Of a DNA stretch of 64,000 nt, positions 52,943-61,593 are shown one piece after another. Positions within the stretch are counted from its first letter, which is position 1; each line of letters starts with the position of its first letter. The notes below the pieces were generated by a model, which did not search any database, had not been told where the DNA came from, and saw nothing but the letters and a program-made list of their open reading frames with translations. The position numbers and the translations under genes were made by a program. Source of the DNA: Pseudobutyrivibrio sp. 49 (GTDB lineage Bacteria > Bacillota > Clostridia > Lachnospirales > Lachnospiraceae); assembly GCF_900100545.1 (NCBI RefSeq), contig NZ_FNDP01000006.1:62001-126000 (forward strand), read 5' to 3'.

Positions 52943-54707
52943 ATTTAAAATTTTCAATCATAATCTGTATGCTACGGTTGCCACGGAACTCATTTATAGA
53001 TGGCTCGTAAATGATATCCATAGTAACTCCTACACTCTGACCTGCACAGACTCTTGTCCATGCTTCCGCTCCGAATTTCTGATTTACTGCTTCCTCAAAT
53101 TCCGGAACATTTCTAAACATCATAGCTGTCATCGTATTTCCGTTTTCAGTACCTACCGTCAATCTAAGATACTGACCTTCTTTTCCTATGTAGGCAGCCT
53201 TAAGAATAGGCACGTTTTTCAAGGCAAACAATGGCTTCGTATTTCCGGTACCAAAAGGTGCCAGCATATCTATGGAATCCACCAAGGTTTCGTTGATATA
53301 CGAAAGAGGCATATCACAGTCAATCTTTATAACCTCCTGCATATCGTCCTCTGTCAAAGTACAACGTTCGTTAAGTCGAGTGCGAAGCTCATCAATCTTC
53401 TCTTTTGGAAGTGACACTCCTGCAGCCATAGGATGTCCACCAAACTTCGTAAATACGTCCTTAACGCCTGTAAGCTCTTCGAACATATTGTAAGCAGGAA
53501 TAGAACGTCCACTTCCCTTTGCACCCTCTTCGGCATCTGTGATAACAAGCACTGGCTTACTGTAATTCTCTCTAATTCTTCCAGCAACAATACCAGCAAG
53601 ACTCTCATGCAATTCTGGGATATAGATTACAAGGACACGATTCTTACTCAGGTCGCTATTTTCAATCATATCTCTGGCTTTATCAATACCAAGCTGAGTC
53701 ATATTCTTTCTCTGGGAATTGAGTTCAACCAACTCGTTTGCCATGGCAAGTGCCTTACCCTGGTCTGTTTCCATAAGAAGCTCAATAGCACGACCAGCTG
53801 TATCAAGACGACCGCTTGCATTGAGGCAAGGACCGATAATAAATCCCAGATGATAACAGCTGAGAGGCTTTCCCTTAAGCTCATTGCGAGCTAAGAGTGC
53901 ATTAATTCCAATGTTATCCGTAGCCTCAATAGCCTTTATTCCATGATAAACAGTAGCGCGGTTCTCACCTTTAAGCTCCATAACATCACAGACGGTAGCG
54001 ATAGCTGCAAACTGGAGGAATTTATCTGATTCCTCCTTCTCAAGTCCAAGAAATTCAAAGAGAACCTCTGCAAGCTTCCATGCTACCTGAGCACCGCAAA
54101 TACCCTTAAATGGATAATTACAATCATCACGCTTTGGATCTACAACTGCATCTGCCTTTGGAAGCTTCTGAAGCTTTGTCTCACCATCAGCATCAAGCTC
54201 AAAGGGAACCTCATGATGGTCTGTTACAACAAAAGTCATACCAAGCTCTTTCGCCAAATCGATAGCAGGAGCTGCCGCAATACCATTGTCACAGGTGATA
54301 ATAAATCCAACACCATCATCATAAGCCTGCTGTACCATGTCTGGATTAATTCCGTAGCCATCCACCATTCTATGGGGAACTGCATAATCCACATCACCGC
54401 CGGCTTCTCTGATAGCTGAGGTAAGGATGTAGGTAGACATAATTCCATCTACATCATAATCACCAACCACACGAATCTTTACGCCCTCATCAATGGCTTC
54501 CATGAGAAGCTCACAGGCTAAATCCATGTCTGCAAATAAGTGTGGATCTGGGAAATTATTCAGAGTAGGGTGAAGATACTCTTCCATTTCCTCATATGTA
54601 CTAAGACCACGATTAACCATGAGACGCACTAAAACTGGATCAACTCCCAGCTTTGTACTAAGTCCAGCATAATCTGCGGCTTTTCTTTGTAATATCCATT
54701 TACTCAT
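52941..54707 (-). CDS. recJ: Single-stranded-DNA-specific exonuclease RecJ
   Basis: A 588-aa 5'-3' exonuclease. The DHH domain shows VGDYDVDGIMSTYIL (about residues 82-96), DNGIAA, VTDHHE and VDPKRDDCNYPFKGICGAQVAWKLA. The DHHA1 region includes GRSIPAYNMFEEL and FGGHPMAAGVSL. A C-terminal OB fold follows. It acts in recombination and mismatch repair. It lies downstream of pta but behind its own promoter, after the pta terminator. Confidence 0.96.
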   Translation of the reverse strand: MSKWILQRKAADYAGLSTKLGVDPVLVRLMVNRGLSTYEEMEEYLHPTLNNFPDPHLFADMDLACELLMEAIDEGVKIRVVGDYDVDGIMSTYILTSAIREAGGDVDYAVPHRMVDGYGINPDMVQQAYDDGVGFIITCDNGIAAAPAIDLAKELGMTFVVTDHHEVPFELDADGETKLQKLPKADAVVDPKRDDCNYPFKGICGAQVAWKLAEVLFEFLGLEKEESDKFLQFAAIATVCDVMELKGENRATVYHGIKAIEATDNIGINALLARNELKGKPLSCYHLGFIIGPCLNASGRLDTAGRAIELLMETDQGKALAMANELVELNSQRKNMTQLGIDKARDMIENSDLSKNRVLVIYIPELHESLAGIVAGRIRENYSKPVLVITDAEEGAKGSGRSIPAYNMFEELTGVKDVFTKFGGHPMAAGVSLPKEKIDELRTRLNERCTLTEDDMQEVIKIDCDMPLSYINETLVDSIDMLAPFGTGNTKPLFALKNVPILKAAYIGKEGQYLRLTVGTENGNTMTAMMFRNVPEFEEAVNQKFGAEAWTRVCAGQSVGVTMDIIYEPSINEFRGNRSIQIMIENFK

Positions 54708-54721
54708 AAATTATCTCCGTT

Positions 54722-54751
54722 AAAAAAATTCCGCGACTTCCGTCGCGGAAT
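54722..54751 (-). terminator. pta terminator
   Basis: ATTCCGCGAC (54728-54737) and GTCGCGGAAT (54742-54751) pair over 10 bp with a TTCC loop, and TTTTTTTA follows on the minus strand. Confidence 0.95.
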
Positions 54752-54766
54752 TTAGTCATTCTAAAA

Positions 54767-55750
54767 TTATGCTAATGCAGCAGTGATGATTGCCATAGAA
54801 TAAACTTCCTGAGCATTACATCCTCTAGAAAGATCGTTGATTGGTGCGTTAAGTCCGAGAAGGATTGGACCGTAAGCATCGAATCCACCAAGACGCTGTG
54901 CAATCTTGTAACCGATGTTACCAGCATTGATGTCTGGGAAGATGAATGTGTTAGCGTGACCAGCTACTGGTGAGCCTGGGCACTTTGTCTTAGCAACACG
55001 TGGTGAAACCGCAGCATCAAACTGAAGCTCTCCATCGATATCAAGCTCAGGATATCTTTCCTTAGCAAGCTTTGTAGCCTGATTCATCTTATCAACATCC
55101 TCGCCCTTTCCAGAACCAAGTGTTGAGTATGAAAGCATAGCAATCTTTGGATCAATACCGAAGATCTTAGCGCATGCTGCTGTCTCGCCTGCAATCTCAG
55201 CAAGCTCCTCAGCTGTAGGCTTGATGTTAATAGCGCAATCACCCATAGCAAGAACTTCACGATCACCTGTAGCATGGTTACGGACCATGATGAAGCATGA
55301 AGATACGATGCTGTTGCCTGGCTTTGTCTTAATAACCTGAAGTGCTGGACGAACAGTATCAGCTGTTGAGTATGTAGCACCACCAAGAAGTGCATCAGCA
55401 ACGCCCATCTTTACAAGCATTGTACCGAAGTAGTTGGCTGCTGAACATGTAGCCTTAGCCTGCTCCATTGTAACGCCCTTAGACTTTCTAAGCTCGCAGA
55501 AAAGCTCACACATCTCATCAAATCTGTCATAGTTCTCTGGATCGATGATAACTGCACCACGGATGTTAAATCCTGCATCCTCTGCAGCTGCCTTAATCTC
55601 TTCTTCCTTACCAATGAGAATTGGCTGAAGGAAATCTGAACCGAGAAGACGGCTAGATGCCTCAATAATACGTGGGTCTGTACCCTCTGTAAAAACGATT
55701 TTCTTAGGATCCTTTTTAAGGATGTCAATTAATGCTCCAAATCCTGCCAT
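54767..55750 (-). CDS. pta: Phosphate acetyltransferase
   Basis: A 327-aa short-form enzyme interconverting acetyl-CoA and acetyl phosphate for ATP generation during fermentation. Motifs include KIVFTEGTDPRIIEASS at the N-terminus and CPGSPVAGHANTFIFPDINAGN near residue 265. Acetate kinase, usually next to pta, is not adjacent here: recJ follows after a strong terminator and the ATPase gene precedes. A 190-bp upstream region holds a CACCAA-GTGCT-TTGGTG hairpin (about 55795-55812). Confidence 0.96.
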   Translation of the reverse strand: MAGFGALIDILKKDPKKIVFTEGTDPRIIEASSRLLGSDFLQPILIGKEEEIKAAAEDAGFNIRGAVIIDPENYDRFDEMCELFCELRKSKGVTMEQAKATCSAANYFGTMLVKMGVADALLGGATYSTADTVRPALQVIKTKPGNSIVSSCFIMVRNHATGDREVLAMGDCAINIKPTAEELAEIAGETAACAKIFGIDPKIAMLSYSTLGSGKGEDVDKMNQATKLAKERYPELDIDGELQFDAAVSPRVAKTKCPGSPVAGHANTFIFPDINAGNIGYKIAQRLGGFDAYGPILLGLNAPINDLSRGCNAQEVYSMAIITAALA

Positions 55751-55943
55751 AATTAATTTCCTCTTTTCTTTCTTTAAGTATGTTAACCATTCGCACCAAG
55801 TGCTTTGGTGTTAGTTTTTTGAAACCATAAGATATAATACTACTTTTTTATGAAAAAACAGTGGTTTTGAGCATTGTTTTTGATTTTGTACTTTTTTGTA
55901 TTTTTGTTAATTTATTGTCAATTATTACTCACTATTATTAGCC

Positions 55944-57359
55944 TTAGACAAACAAATCATCCATAGTAATCACTGCCTGAATCATACCAGAGTAAATGTT
56001 TTCTTTTAATCCAACAGTTGTAACTAAAATTGGGTGAAGAGCACATCGTGTCTTGGTAGATTGCCTAAATGCTGTCACCCTATTTTGTATTTTTACACTC
56101 TCAGTTTTACTAATCATGTACATTCCATCAGAATACTTCATTTCACATATATTGATAACCTGATCTTTTCTGTAAATTAACAAATCAATTTGAGCACCTG
56201 AAATACCTTCATCTTCATTTTCACTACAACTCCAAGAATATTCCTCAGTGAGAACTCCACCAATCTCCATCTTTTTCTTTATCTGAGCAACATGAAGCAT
56301 ACATATTCGTTCAAATGCAAGTCCTTGCCAGGTATTAATCTTTGGCGTTCCTATAGAATTCATCCAAAAGTGTTCATCAGTTGGTCTCTTCTCCATAAAT
56401 GCATAGTAAAACAGTGTAAATGAATCTATCAATTGATAAACCGCATCTTTTTTCTTTTTTCCAAACTCTGTATATTTACGAATAAAACCACATAACTCTA
56501 ATTCTTCTAGTTGTTTTGTAACCGCTCCTGAGTTTGTTAGCTTTGCTCCATCTATTATTTCTTGTCGAGTAAGTCCCTTCTTCTTTTTGCCCAAAACATT
56601 AACAATGGACATGTACACTTCTGGATTTTTAAAAAGAGAATAGTATAAATACTTGTACTCATCTTTCAAAGGAGCATCATCCGCAAAGAAAATAGTATCT
56701 ATGTTTTGAGACAGGCTATATCCTTTTTTCAAAAGACTCCAATAATACGGAACACCACCCATTATCATATAGCAGTTAAGTACATCTGAACGGCTCATTG
56801 AAAGTCCATAGGATTTAATAAGTTTTTCACAATCACCAAGCTGAAATGGCTTCAAATGAATTTGTCCAGTTAATCTATTATGTAATCCTCCTCTATTATG
56901 AACCACCTTATTAATCATCCACGATGTCGATGAAGCACAGACTATCAAAACAATATCTTTTCTTCCACTAGCCCACCCATTCCAAAAGAATTCCAACGCG
57001 GCCATAAAATCACTTCTAGCAGTATCAATCCACGATAATTCATCTAAAAATATAATCTTCTTTTTTTCTTTAGACTTATCAATTTCTTCTTTTAAAATTC
57101 CAAAAGCATCTATCCAATTTGCCGGTGTAGAATATTTCATTCCATAAGAATTTAGCGAATCTGCAAAAGCATTAAGCTGAACAGCAGTCTTTTGGTTTGC
57201 AACACCAGTATGTGAGAAAAATAGCTGTTTTCCATATACTTCTCTAACTAAAAATGTCTTTCCAACTCTTCTTCTTCCATAAATTGCAATAAACTGTGAC
57301 TGTGATGATAACATTGCTTCCTGCAATATTTGCTGTTCTTTTTCTCTTGCTACTAACAT
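55944..57359 (-). CDS. AAA ATPase fused to a PD-(D/E)XK-like domain (archaeal ATPase/DUF234 type)
   Basis: A 471-aa protein. The N-terminal P-loop ATPase has IYGRRRVGKTFLVREV (about 27-42) and Walker B IIFLDELSWIDT. The middle has a winged helix (TRQEIIDGAKLTNSGAVTKQ). The C-terminal DUF234 domain shows IDLLIYRKDQVINICEMKY, the D-x(n)-E-x-K core of restriction-type nucleases. Such genes are patchy among strains and often taken as mobile or defence-related, though no function is proven. I prefer the second ATG (57359), as GGTGA abuts the first (57365). Confidence 0.85.
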   Translation of the reverse strand: MLVAREKEQQILQEAMLSSQSQFIAIYGRRRVGKTFLVREVYGKQLFFSHTGVANQKTAVQLNAFADSLNSYGMKYSTPANWIDAFGILKEEIDKSKEKKKIIFLDELSWIDTARSDFMAALEFFWNGWASGRKDIVLIVCASSTSWMINKVVHNRGGLHNRLTGQIHLKPFQLGDCEKLIKSYGLSMSRSDVLNCYMIMGGVPYYWSLLKKGYSLSQNIDTIFFADDAPLKDEYKYLYYSLFKNPEVYMSIVNVLGKKKKGLTRQEIIDGAKLTNSGAVTKQLEELELCGFIRKYTEFGKKKKDAVYQLIDSFTLFYYAFMEKRPTDEHFWMNSIGTPKINTWQGLAFERICMLHVAQIKKKMEIGGVLTEEYSWSCSENEDEGISGAQIDLLIYRKDQVINICEMKYSDGMYMISKTESVKIQNRVTAFRQSTKTRCALHPILVTTVGLKENIYSGMIQAVITMDDLFV

Positions 57360-57372
57360 TTCCATTCACCTC

Positions 57373-57491
57373 TATAATTTACTAAATCCATCAATTTTTA
57401 TTAGATTAAGTAAATTATAATATTTTTTTAAGCGCCTATCAATCTATAATTTACTTAATCGCATTTTATTTATTAGATTTAGTAAATTATA
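57373..57491. promoter_or_regulatory. Two 47-bp inverted repeats upstream of the ATPase-nuclease gene
   Basis: Half-sites of 16 bp lie at 57373-57388, 57404-57419, 57445-57460 and 57476-57491. The first and second, and the third and fourth, form IRs with 15-bp gaps. The first and fourth are exact reverse complements, as are the second and third, so the whole block is also a nested palindrome. The common core is TATAATTTACT. It begins 8 bp before the first ATG, ideal for repression by the gene's own winged helix or for a cruciform. Confidence 0.85.
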
Positions 57492-57527
57492 AAATATAGA
57501 TAGCCACCTCAAGGGGAAGCCATTTTT

Positions 57528-58709
57528 TTATTTAACTGTGATGTATCCACTACCATCAACAGCCACACCGTGCGAAATACTCTCAACATAGCTGAATCCA
57601 GCTGCATCCACTCTGGTGCAGGCACCGCTGGCTGTAATAGGAATAATCCTGTAGCTTACATTGTCATTTTCATCGATTGCAAACTCTACTGCTCCACCAC
57701 CACCAGACTTTATATTCTGATTAAATATGAAATTTCCAAGGCTGTAGAAAATTGGCTTTCCATTGTACATCTCAACTGGCTGTAAACAATGACTGTGCAT
57801 ACCAATAACTGCATCAGCACCAGCATCAATAAATTTATGACCATCATTTGGTTGATAGCTTGTGAGCTCAGTAGTGTGCTCCACACCCCAGTGAACCATA
57901 ACAAAAAGGTAATCTACCTGTGAATCTGCTGCCTTTATAGCATTAAGTAAATCTGTCTCATCATAGAAGCAAAACTCTCCTGGCTGAGCATTTAAAACAT
58001 TCCAGCTTCCTACAGGAATAACATGACTGGCTGCAAGAAATCCATAGGTGCGTCCCTTTGCATCCGTCTTTACGATAAGCTTGCTGGCATCATCTAAGCT
58101 ATTTCCAGCGCCTGTATAATCAATACCCGCATTTGTAAGAGTTGTAAACGTATCTGTAAGAGCATCCCTGCCGAAATCCAAGACATGGTTATTGGCAAGG
58201 CCTGCTATATCAACGCCCAAATCATTTAACAAACTTACATATGATGGATTAACTCTAAATGTGTACTGCTTATCAGGAGCCTTTTGGCCTCTCTCTGAGA
58301 AACAAAATTCGTTGTTAATCATTGTAAAGGTAGCGTTTGTCATCAAGTCTTTTATTTCAGGTGCAACAACACCATCAACACCTGCCGAGCTGTAGTTTGA
58401 CTGAACATACTCGCTAAGCTCCACATCACCTGTGAAAACGATCTTTGTTGTTAAATCCTCTGGAGCAGGTGATGGTTCAACTGCTGAGGTTGGGTCGATA
58501 CCAGCCTCTTCAACGGTGAGAACTGTATCTTCATCTGAAGAATCCTGTACAGATTGTTCTAAATCACTATTCTGCTCCTGAAACGCACCGAACAACTGCT
58601 GACCTTTTTCCTCAAAAGGGCCTCCTTCGCCTAAAGCGTACCATCCAGCCGCAAGAACCAACACCAATATTAATAACGTTTTGACTAACGCAGAAAAAAA
58701 CCTTCCCAT
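57528..58709 (-). CDS. CapA-family phosphoesterase-fold protein
   Basis: A 393-aa protein with an N-terminal membrane segment (about 8-27) and an acidic linker. The metallophosphatase-like CapA domain follows: KIVFTGDVELSEYVQSNY, then GLANNHVLDFGRDALTDTF, MVHWGVEHT and GMHSHCLQPVEMYNGKPI. Such proteins are tied to poly-gamma-glutamate or capsule handling, but many are of unknown use. No capB/capC genes are nearby. It is 9 bp downstream of the DUF4250 gene and co-transcribed. Confidence 0.92.
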   Translation of the reverse strand: MGRFFSALVKTLLILVLVLAAGWYALGEGGPFEEKGQQLFGAFQEQNSDLEQSVQDSSDEDTVLTVEEAGIDPTSAVEPSPAPEDLTTKIVFTGDVELSEYVQSNYSSAGVDGVVAPEIKDLMTNATFTMINNEFCFSERGQKAPDKQYTFRVNPSYVSLLNDLGVDIAGLANNHVLDFGRDALTDTFTTLTNAGIDYTGAGNSLDDASKLIVKTDAKGRTYGFLAASHVIPVGSWNVLNAQPGEFCFYDETDLLNAIKAADSQVDYLFVMVHWGVEHTTELTSYQPNDGHKFIDAGADAVIGMHSHCLQPVEMYNGKPIFYSLGNFIFNQNIKSGGGGAVEFAIDENDNVSYRIIPITASGACTRVDAAGFSYVESISHGVAVDGSGYITVK

Positions 58710-58718
58710 AATCTCCCC

Positions 58719-58895
58719 CTATTTAAACTGATTTTTAACAGAATCATAATGATAATCGATGCTTGCTAACTTTGCTTTCAACTCCTCTTCATCAATTCCT
58801 GTATCATCAATCAATGCATATAATGTAGTGTAATGATCTCTCAGCGCTGTATTCACAACAGAAAGAAGCATCACTGGATCTTTTGGAAAATTCAT
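58719..58895 (-). CDS. DUF4250 small protein
   Basis: A 58-aa protein starting MNFPKDPVMLLSVVNTALRD, the DUF4250 signature (PKDP-x-x-L-L-S-x-x-N). The start at 58895 gives the usual N-terminus; an ATG 18 bp upstream is an alternative. The function is unknown. It leads the capA operon from an extended -10 (TGCTAGAAT at 58942-58934). Confidence 0.88.
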   Translation of the reverse strand: MNFPKDPVMLLSVVNTALRDHYTTLYALIDDTGIDEEELKAKLASIDYHYDSVKNQFK

Positions 58896-58933
58896 AATTG
58901 CACGACCTTTCATTAAACTTACTCTGTGTATTC

Positions 58934-58966
58934 TAGCATAAAATAAAAAAACATGGTAACATCAAG
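58934..58966 (-). promoter_or_regulatory. Promoter of the DUF4250-capA operon
   Basis: TAGAAT (58939-58934) is preceded by TGC (an extended -10) and by TTACCA 18 bp upstream on the minus strand. The placement about 40 bp before the DUF4250 start is consistent. Confidence 0.45.
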
Positions 58967-58989
58967 GCAGTTTTATTAGGAGATAACAA

Positions 58990-60042
58990 ATGATTTACAG
59001 AAAACAAAATGGTTATGATGCTTTCAAATGCATTGCCGATAAATGCCCTAAAAGCTGCTGTGTCGGTTGGCAGATAATGATAGATGCAGAAAGCATAGAA
59101 AGATACAAGAATGCTGATGGAGATTTTTGCGCCAGATTAAATGGCTCGATCAATTTTGAGGAAAGCTGCTTCAAGCAGAATAATACCCGCTGTGCCATGC
59201 TGAATGATAGTGGTCTTTGCGATTTGCATTCCACTCTTGGCGAAGATATGCTTTGCTACACTTGCAAGATGTTCCCTAGACATGTGGAAGAATTTCAGGA
59301 TATTAGGGAGTATTCTCTTTCCCTCTCTTGCCCAGAATTTACTCGCATGATTTTAGAGCCTGATTATGAATTCGCATTTACGGAATCAGAAGATGAGACC
59401 CTTGATGATCCTGAAGAATTCGAAGATTACGATTTTCTATTATTTGATAAATTGGAATATGCAAGAGATAAGATGCTCGGACTTGCTGCATCTAAAACCA
59501 TCTCCCTTCAGGATAGAATGAGTTTAATAGCAGCTATGGGGCTAAAACTTCAGCGACTCTATGATGAAGGCCTAATCTTTGATATGGACGATGTGAATTT
59601 TGATGAAGAGTTTGACTGTGCTGGAACTGGTGCAATCTTATCACTTGACTACTGTACCAAGAACATGGATGTACTTCTTGATATGGAAGTTTTGGAGGAA
59701 TCTTGGCACGATTCTATTCGCAGTGCCCAGACTTTCTGGAACGACAACTCTTCTGACTTTGTAACCTGGAAATCAGCCATGTATCCAGATGCTGACACAG
59801 AATTCATATTTGAGAAGATTTTTGAATCTCTTCTCTTTACATATTTCTGCGGTGCTGTTTATGACGGCCAAATCTACGCCCGCACTATGATTGCAGTGCA
59901 AAGCACTCGCTGGCTTATGATGCTTCATGCAGCAGATAAAAATACCCCTCTGGAGCAGGTGATTTACCTGTACTCCAGAGAGGTAGAGCATTCAGACTTA
60001 AATGTGAACGCACTCATTGAATTCTTTGAATGCGAATTATAA
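58990..60042 (+). CDS. fliB: Flagellin lysine-N-methylase (FliB)
   Basis: A 350-aa enzyme that methylates surface lysines of flagellin. The Cys-rich N-terminus, CIADKCPKSCCVGWQI, then DLHSTLGEDMLCYTCKMFPR, suggests an Fe-S or Zn site of the YkgJ/FliB type. The rest is helical without SAM-fold motifs I can place, as usual in this family. AGGAGATAACAA precedes the start. The host is therefore flagellated, in line with the chemotaxis genes. Its last 13 bases overlap an upstream in-frame extension of the next gene, which is not used. Confidence 0.93.
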   Translation: MIYRKQNGYDAFKCIADKCPKSCCVGWQIMIDAESIERYKNADGDFCARLNGSINFEESCFKQNNTRCAMLNDSGLCDLHSTLGEDMLCYTCKMFPRHVEEFQDIREYSLSLSCPEFTRMILEPDYEFAFTESEDETLDDPEEFEDYDFLLFDKLEYARDKMLGLAASKTISLQDRMSLIAAMGLKLQRLYDEGLIFDMDDVNFDEEFDCAGTGAILSLDYCTKNMDVLLDMEVLEESWHDSIRSAQTFWNDNSSDFVTWKSAMYPDADTEFIFEKIFESLLFTYFCGAVYDGQIYARTMIAVQSTRWLMMLHAADKNTPLEQVIYLYSREVEHSDLNVNALIEFFECEL

Positions 60043-60077
60043 TTCTATATAAACTCACACACGAAAGGAGATATGTT

Positions 60078-60419
60078 ATGCCATTTATTGATTCAAAAAT
60101 TACTGTTCCAGTTACAGCTGAGCTGAAGGAAGAGCTTAAGAGCGAGCTTGGAAAGCTTATTACAACTCTTAACAAAACTGAGACTTACCTTATGGTGGGT
60201 ATTGATGATGCCTACGATTTGTGGTTGGGAGGAAAGAAGCTTGATAAGGGTGCTTATGTTTCAGTAAGCCTCTATGGCAATGCTCCAAAGGAATCCTATG
60301 ATAAGCTTACTGGGCAGATTTGTGAGCTCTTTGCTGAAAAGCTTGGAATTCCTGGAAATTCAGTTTATGTAACCTATCATCCTGTATCAGATTGGGGATG
60401 GAACGGAAGTAACTTCTAA
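60078..60419 (+). CDS. MIF-like tautomerase
   Basis: A 113-aa homologue of macrophage migration inhibitory factor. The mature N-terminus after Met is Pro (MPFIDSK), the catalytic base of the tautomerase superfamily. VSVSLYGNAPKESYDKLTGQ and YVTYHPVSDWGWNGSNF match the MIF fold ends. The start at 60078 follows AAAGGAGATATGTT. Family members tautomerise phenylpyruvate; the natural substrate in bacteria is unknown. It follows fliB in the same direction. Confidence 0.93.
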   Translation: MPFIDSKITVPVTAELKEELKSELGKLITTLNKTETYLMVGIDDAYDLWLGGKKLDKGAYVSVSLYGNAPKESYDKLTGQICELFAEKLGIPGNSVYVTYHPVSDWGWNGSNF

Positions 60420-60422
60420 ACA

Positions 60423-60463
60423 AAAAGGACAGCTAGAAGCCCAACGCTTCCGACTGTCCTTTT
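60423..60463. terminator. Bidirectional terminator between the MIF-like gene and msrA
   Basis: AAAAGGACAG (60423-60432) and CTGTCCTTTT (60454-60463) pair over 10 bp, with an inner GAAGC/GCTTC stem. T-runs of 4-5 follow on both strands. Confidence 0.88.
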
Positions 60464-60470
60464 AAATTTC

Positions 60471-60950
60471 TTATTTTCTTCCGCTACTTTTAAGCTCTTC
60501 CTCAAAGGCTTCTGGATTTTTTAAGTAATAATCCTGATGTTCTTCCTCTGCCTTATAAAAAGACTTAAAAGGCTCCAGTGCAATGTGAGTTTTCTTACCA
60601 GAAGATGCTTCTAGCTCAGCAATCTTTTCCTGAGCAAGCTGTAACTCCTTCTCATTTTGGTAATAAATTGCCAGGGTATAAGAAAAACCCTTGTCGATGT
60701 ACTGTCCTTCCCCATCAAATGGGTCTACATTAGCTAAATAGATATCCAGCAATTTGTCATAATCTACATTGCTTTCATCATAAGTCAATTCTATTGTTTC
60801 TCTATGACCAGTCTTCTGAGCTTTTACATCCTCATAAGAAGGATTAATCTCATCTCCACCAGAATATCCGCAAACAACAGAATCCACCCCATAAATCTTA
60901 TAAATAGGTGTGACACACCAAAAGCATCCACCTGCAAAATATGCTTTCAT
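60471..60950 (-). CDS. msrA: Peptide methionine sulfoxide reductase A
   Basis: A 159-aa reductase for methionine S-sulfoxide. The active site GGCFWC lies at residues 7-12 and the usual GYSGG and PSYEDV motifs follow. DPFDGEGQYIDKGFSYTLAI is present. It lacks an MsrB fusion. It is the last gene of the M3 peptidase-histidine phosphatase-msrA operon. Confidence 0.96.
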   Translation of the reverse strand: MKAYFAGGCFWCVTPIYKIYGVDSVVCGYSGGDEINPSYEDVKAQKTGHRETIELTYDESNVDYDKLLDIYLANVDPFDGEGQYIDKGFSYTLAIYYQNEKELQLAQEKIAELEASSGKKTHIALEPFKSFYKAEEEHQDYYLKNPEAFEEELKSSGRK

Positions 60951-60961
60951 AAATCTAATAC

Positions 60962-61591
60962 CTACCAGTTTTTCTCAAAACCTTCTGAAACAAACCTATA
61001 ATCGTCACTTTTACCGTCGGCACTCAAAAACAGTTCCGCTATAGCGCAGTTGTTGAAATCTACATCCCAATAGGCTTCACGAGGAGTCTTCTTTACATAC
61101 TCAAATAGTCCGTGGCTAAGAGCTCCGTGACTAACAAGAAGAAGCACATCCTCCTCTGAAAAATCGCCTGAAGAAATCATTCCTCGCACTCTCTCAACTA
61201 CAGCACCTGCTCTGGCTACCACCTCATCATAGCTTTCGCCGCCCTCTGGCGGAATATAGTCTGCTGGAGTGTCGAAGCACTGATGTAAAAATCCCGGGTC
61301 TTCTTCACCCATATTTCTCTGCTCACAAACCCCAAAGGCCATCTCAATAAGATTATCATCTGTCTCAATCTGGCTCATAGAAATGCCTGTGGCGAGACTG
61401 CCTGTCTCAATGGCACGCTCCAAAGGACTGGAAATAATTCTAGTAACCTTTATTCCAAGTCTATCAAGGAATTGCTTTGTCTCACGGGCCTGCTGACGGC
61501 CCCTCTCATTGAGAGGGATGTCAGAGCTACCCTGTAATCTTTTTTGAACATTTAAATCTGTCTGTCCGTGGCGTAATAATAATACTCTCAT
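60962..61591 (-). CDS. Histidine phosphatase family protein
   Basis: A 209-aa phosphoglycerate-mutase-like phosphatase. The catalytic RHGQT is at residues 7-11, the second Arg/Glu block is RAIETGSLATG near 62, and LVSHGALSHG near 150 carries the second His. The substrate is unknown; small phosphoesters such as in cobalamin or sugar metabolism are typical. It begins 2 bp after the M3 peptidase and ends 11 bp before msrA. Confidence 0.94.
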   Translation of the reverse strand: MRVLLLRHGQTDLNVQKRLQGSSDIPLNERGRQQARETKQFLDRLGIKVTRIISSPLERAIETGSLATGISMSQIETDDNLIEMAFGVCEQRNMGEEDPGFLHQCFDTPADYIPPEGGESYDEVVARAGAVVERVRGMISSGDFSEEDVLLLVSHGALSHGLFEYVKKTPREAYWDVDFNNCAIAELFLSADGKSDDYRFVSEGFEKNW

Positions 61592-61593
61592 AA

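Noticed and set aside
60030-60077. Upstream in-frame start for the MIF-like gene
   Set aside because: It lies inside fliB, has no ribosome site and would hide the catalytic Pro1.
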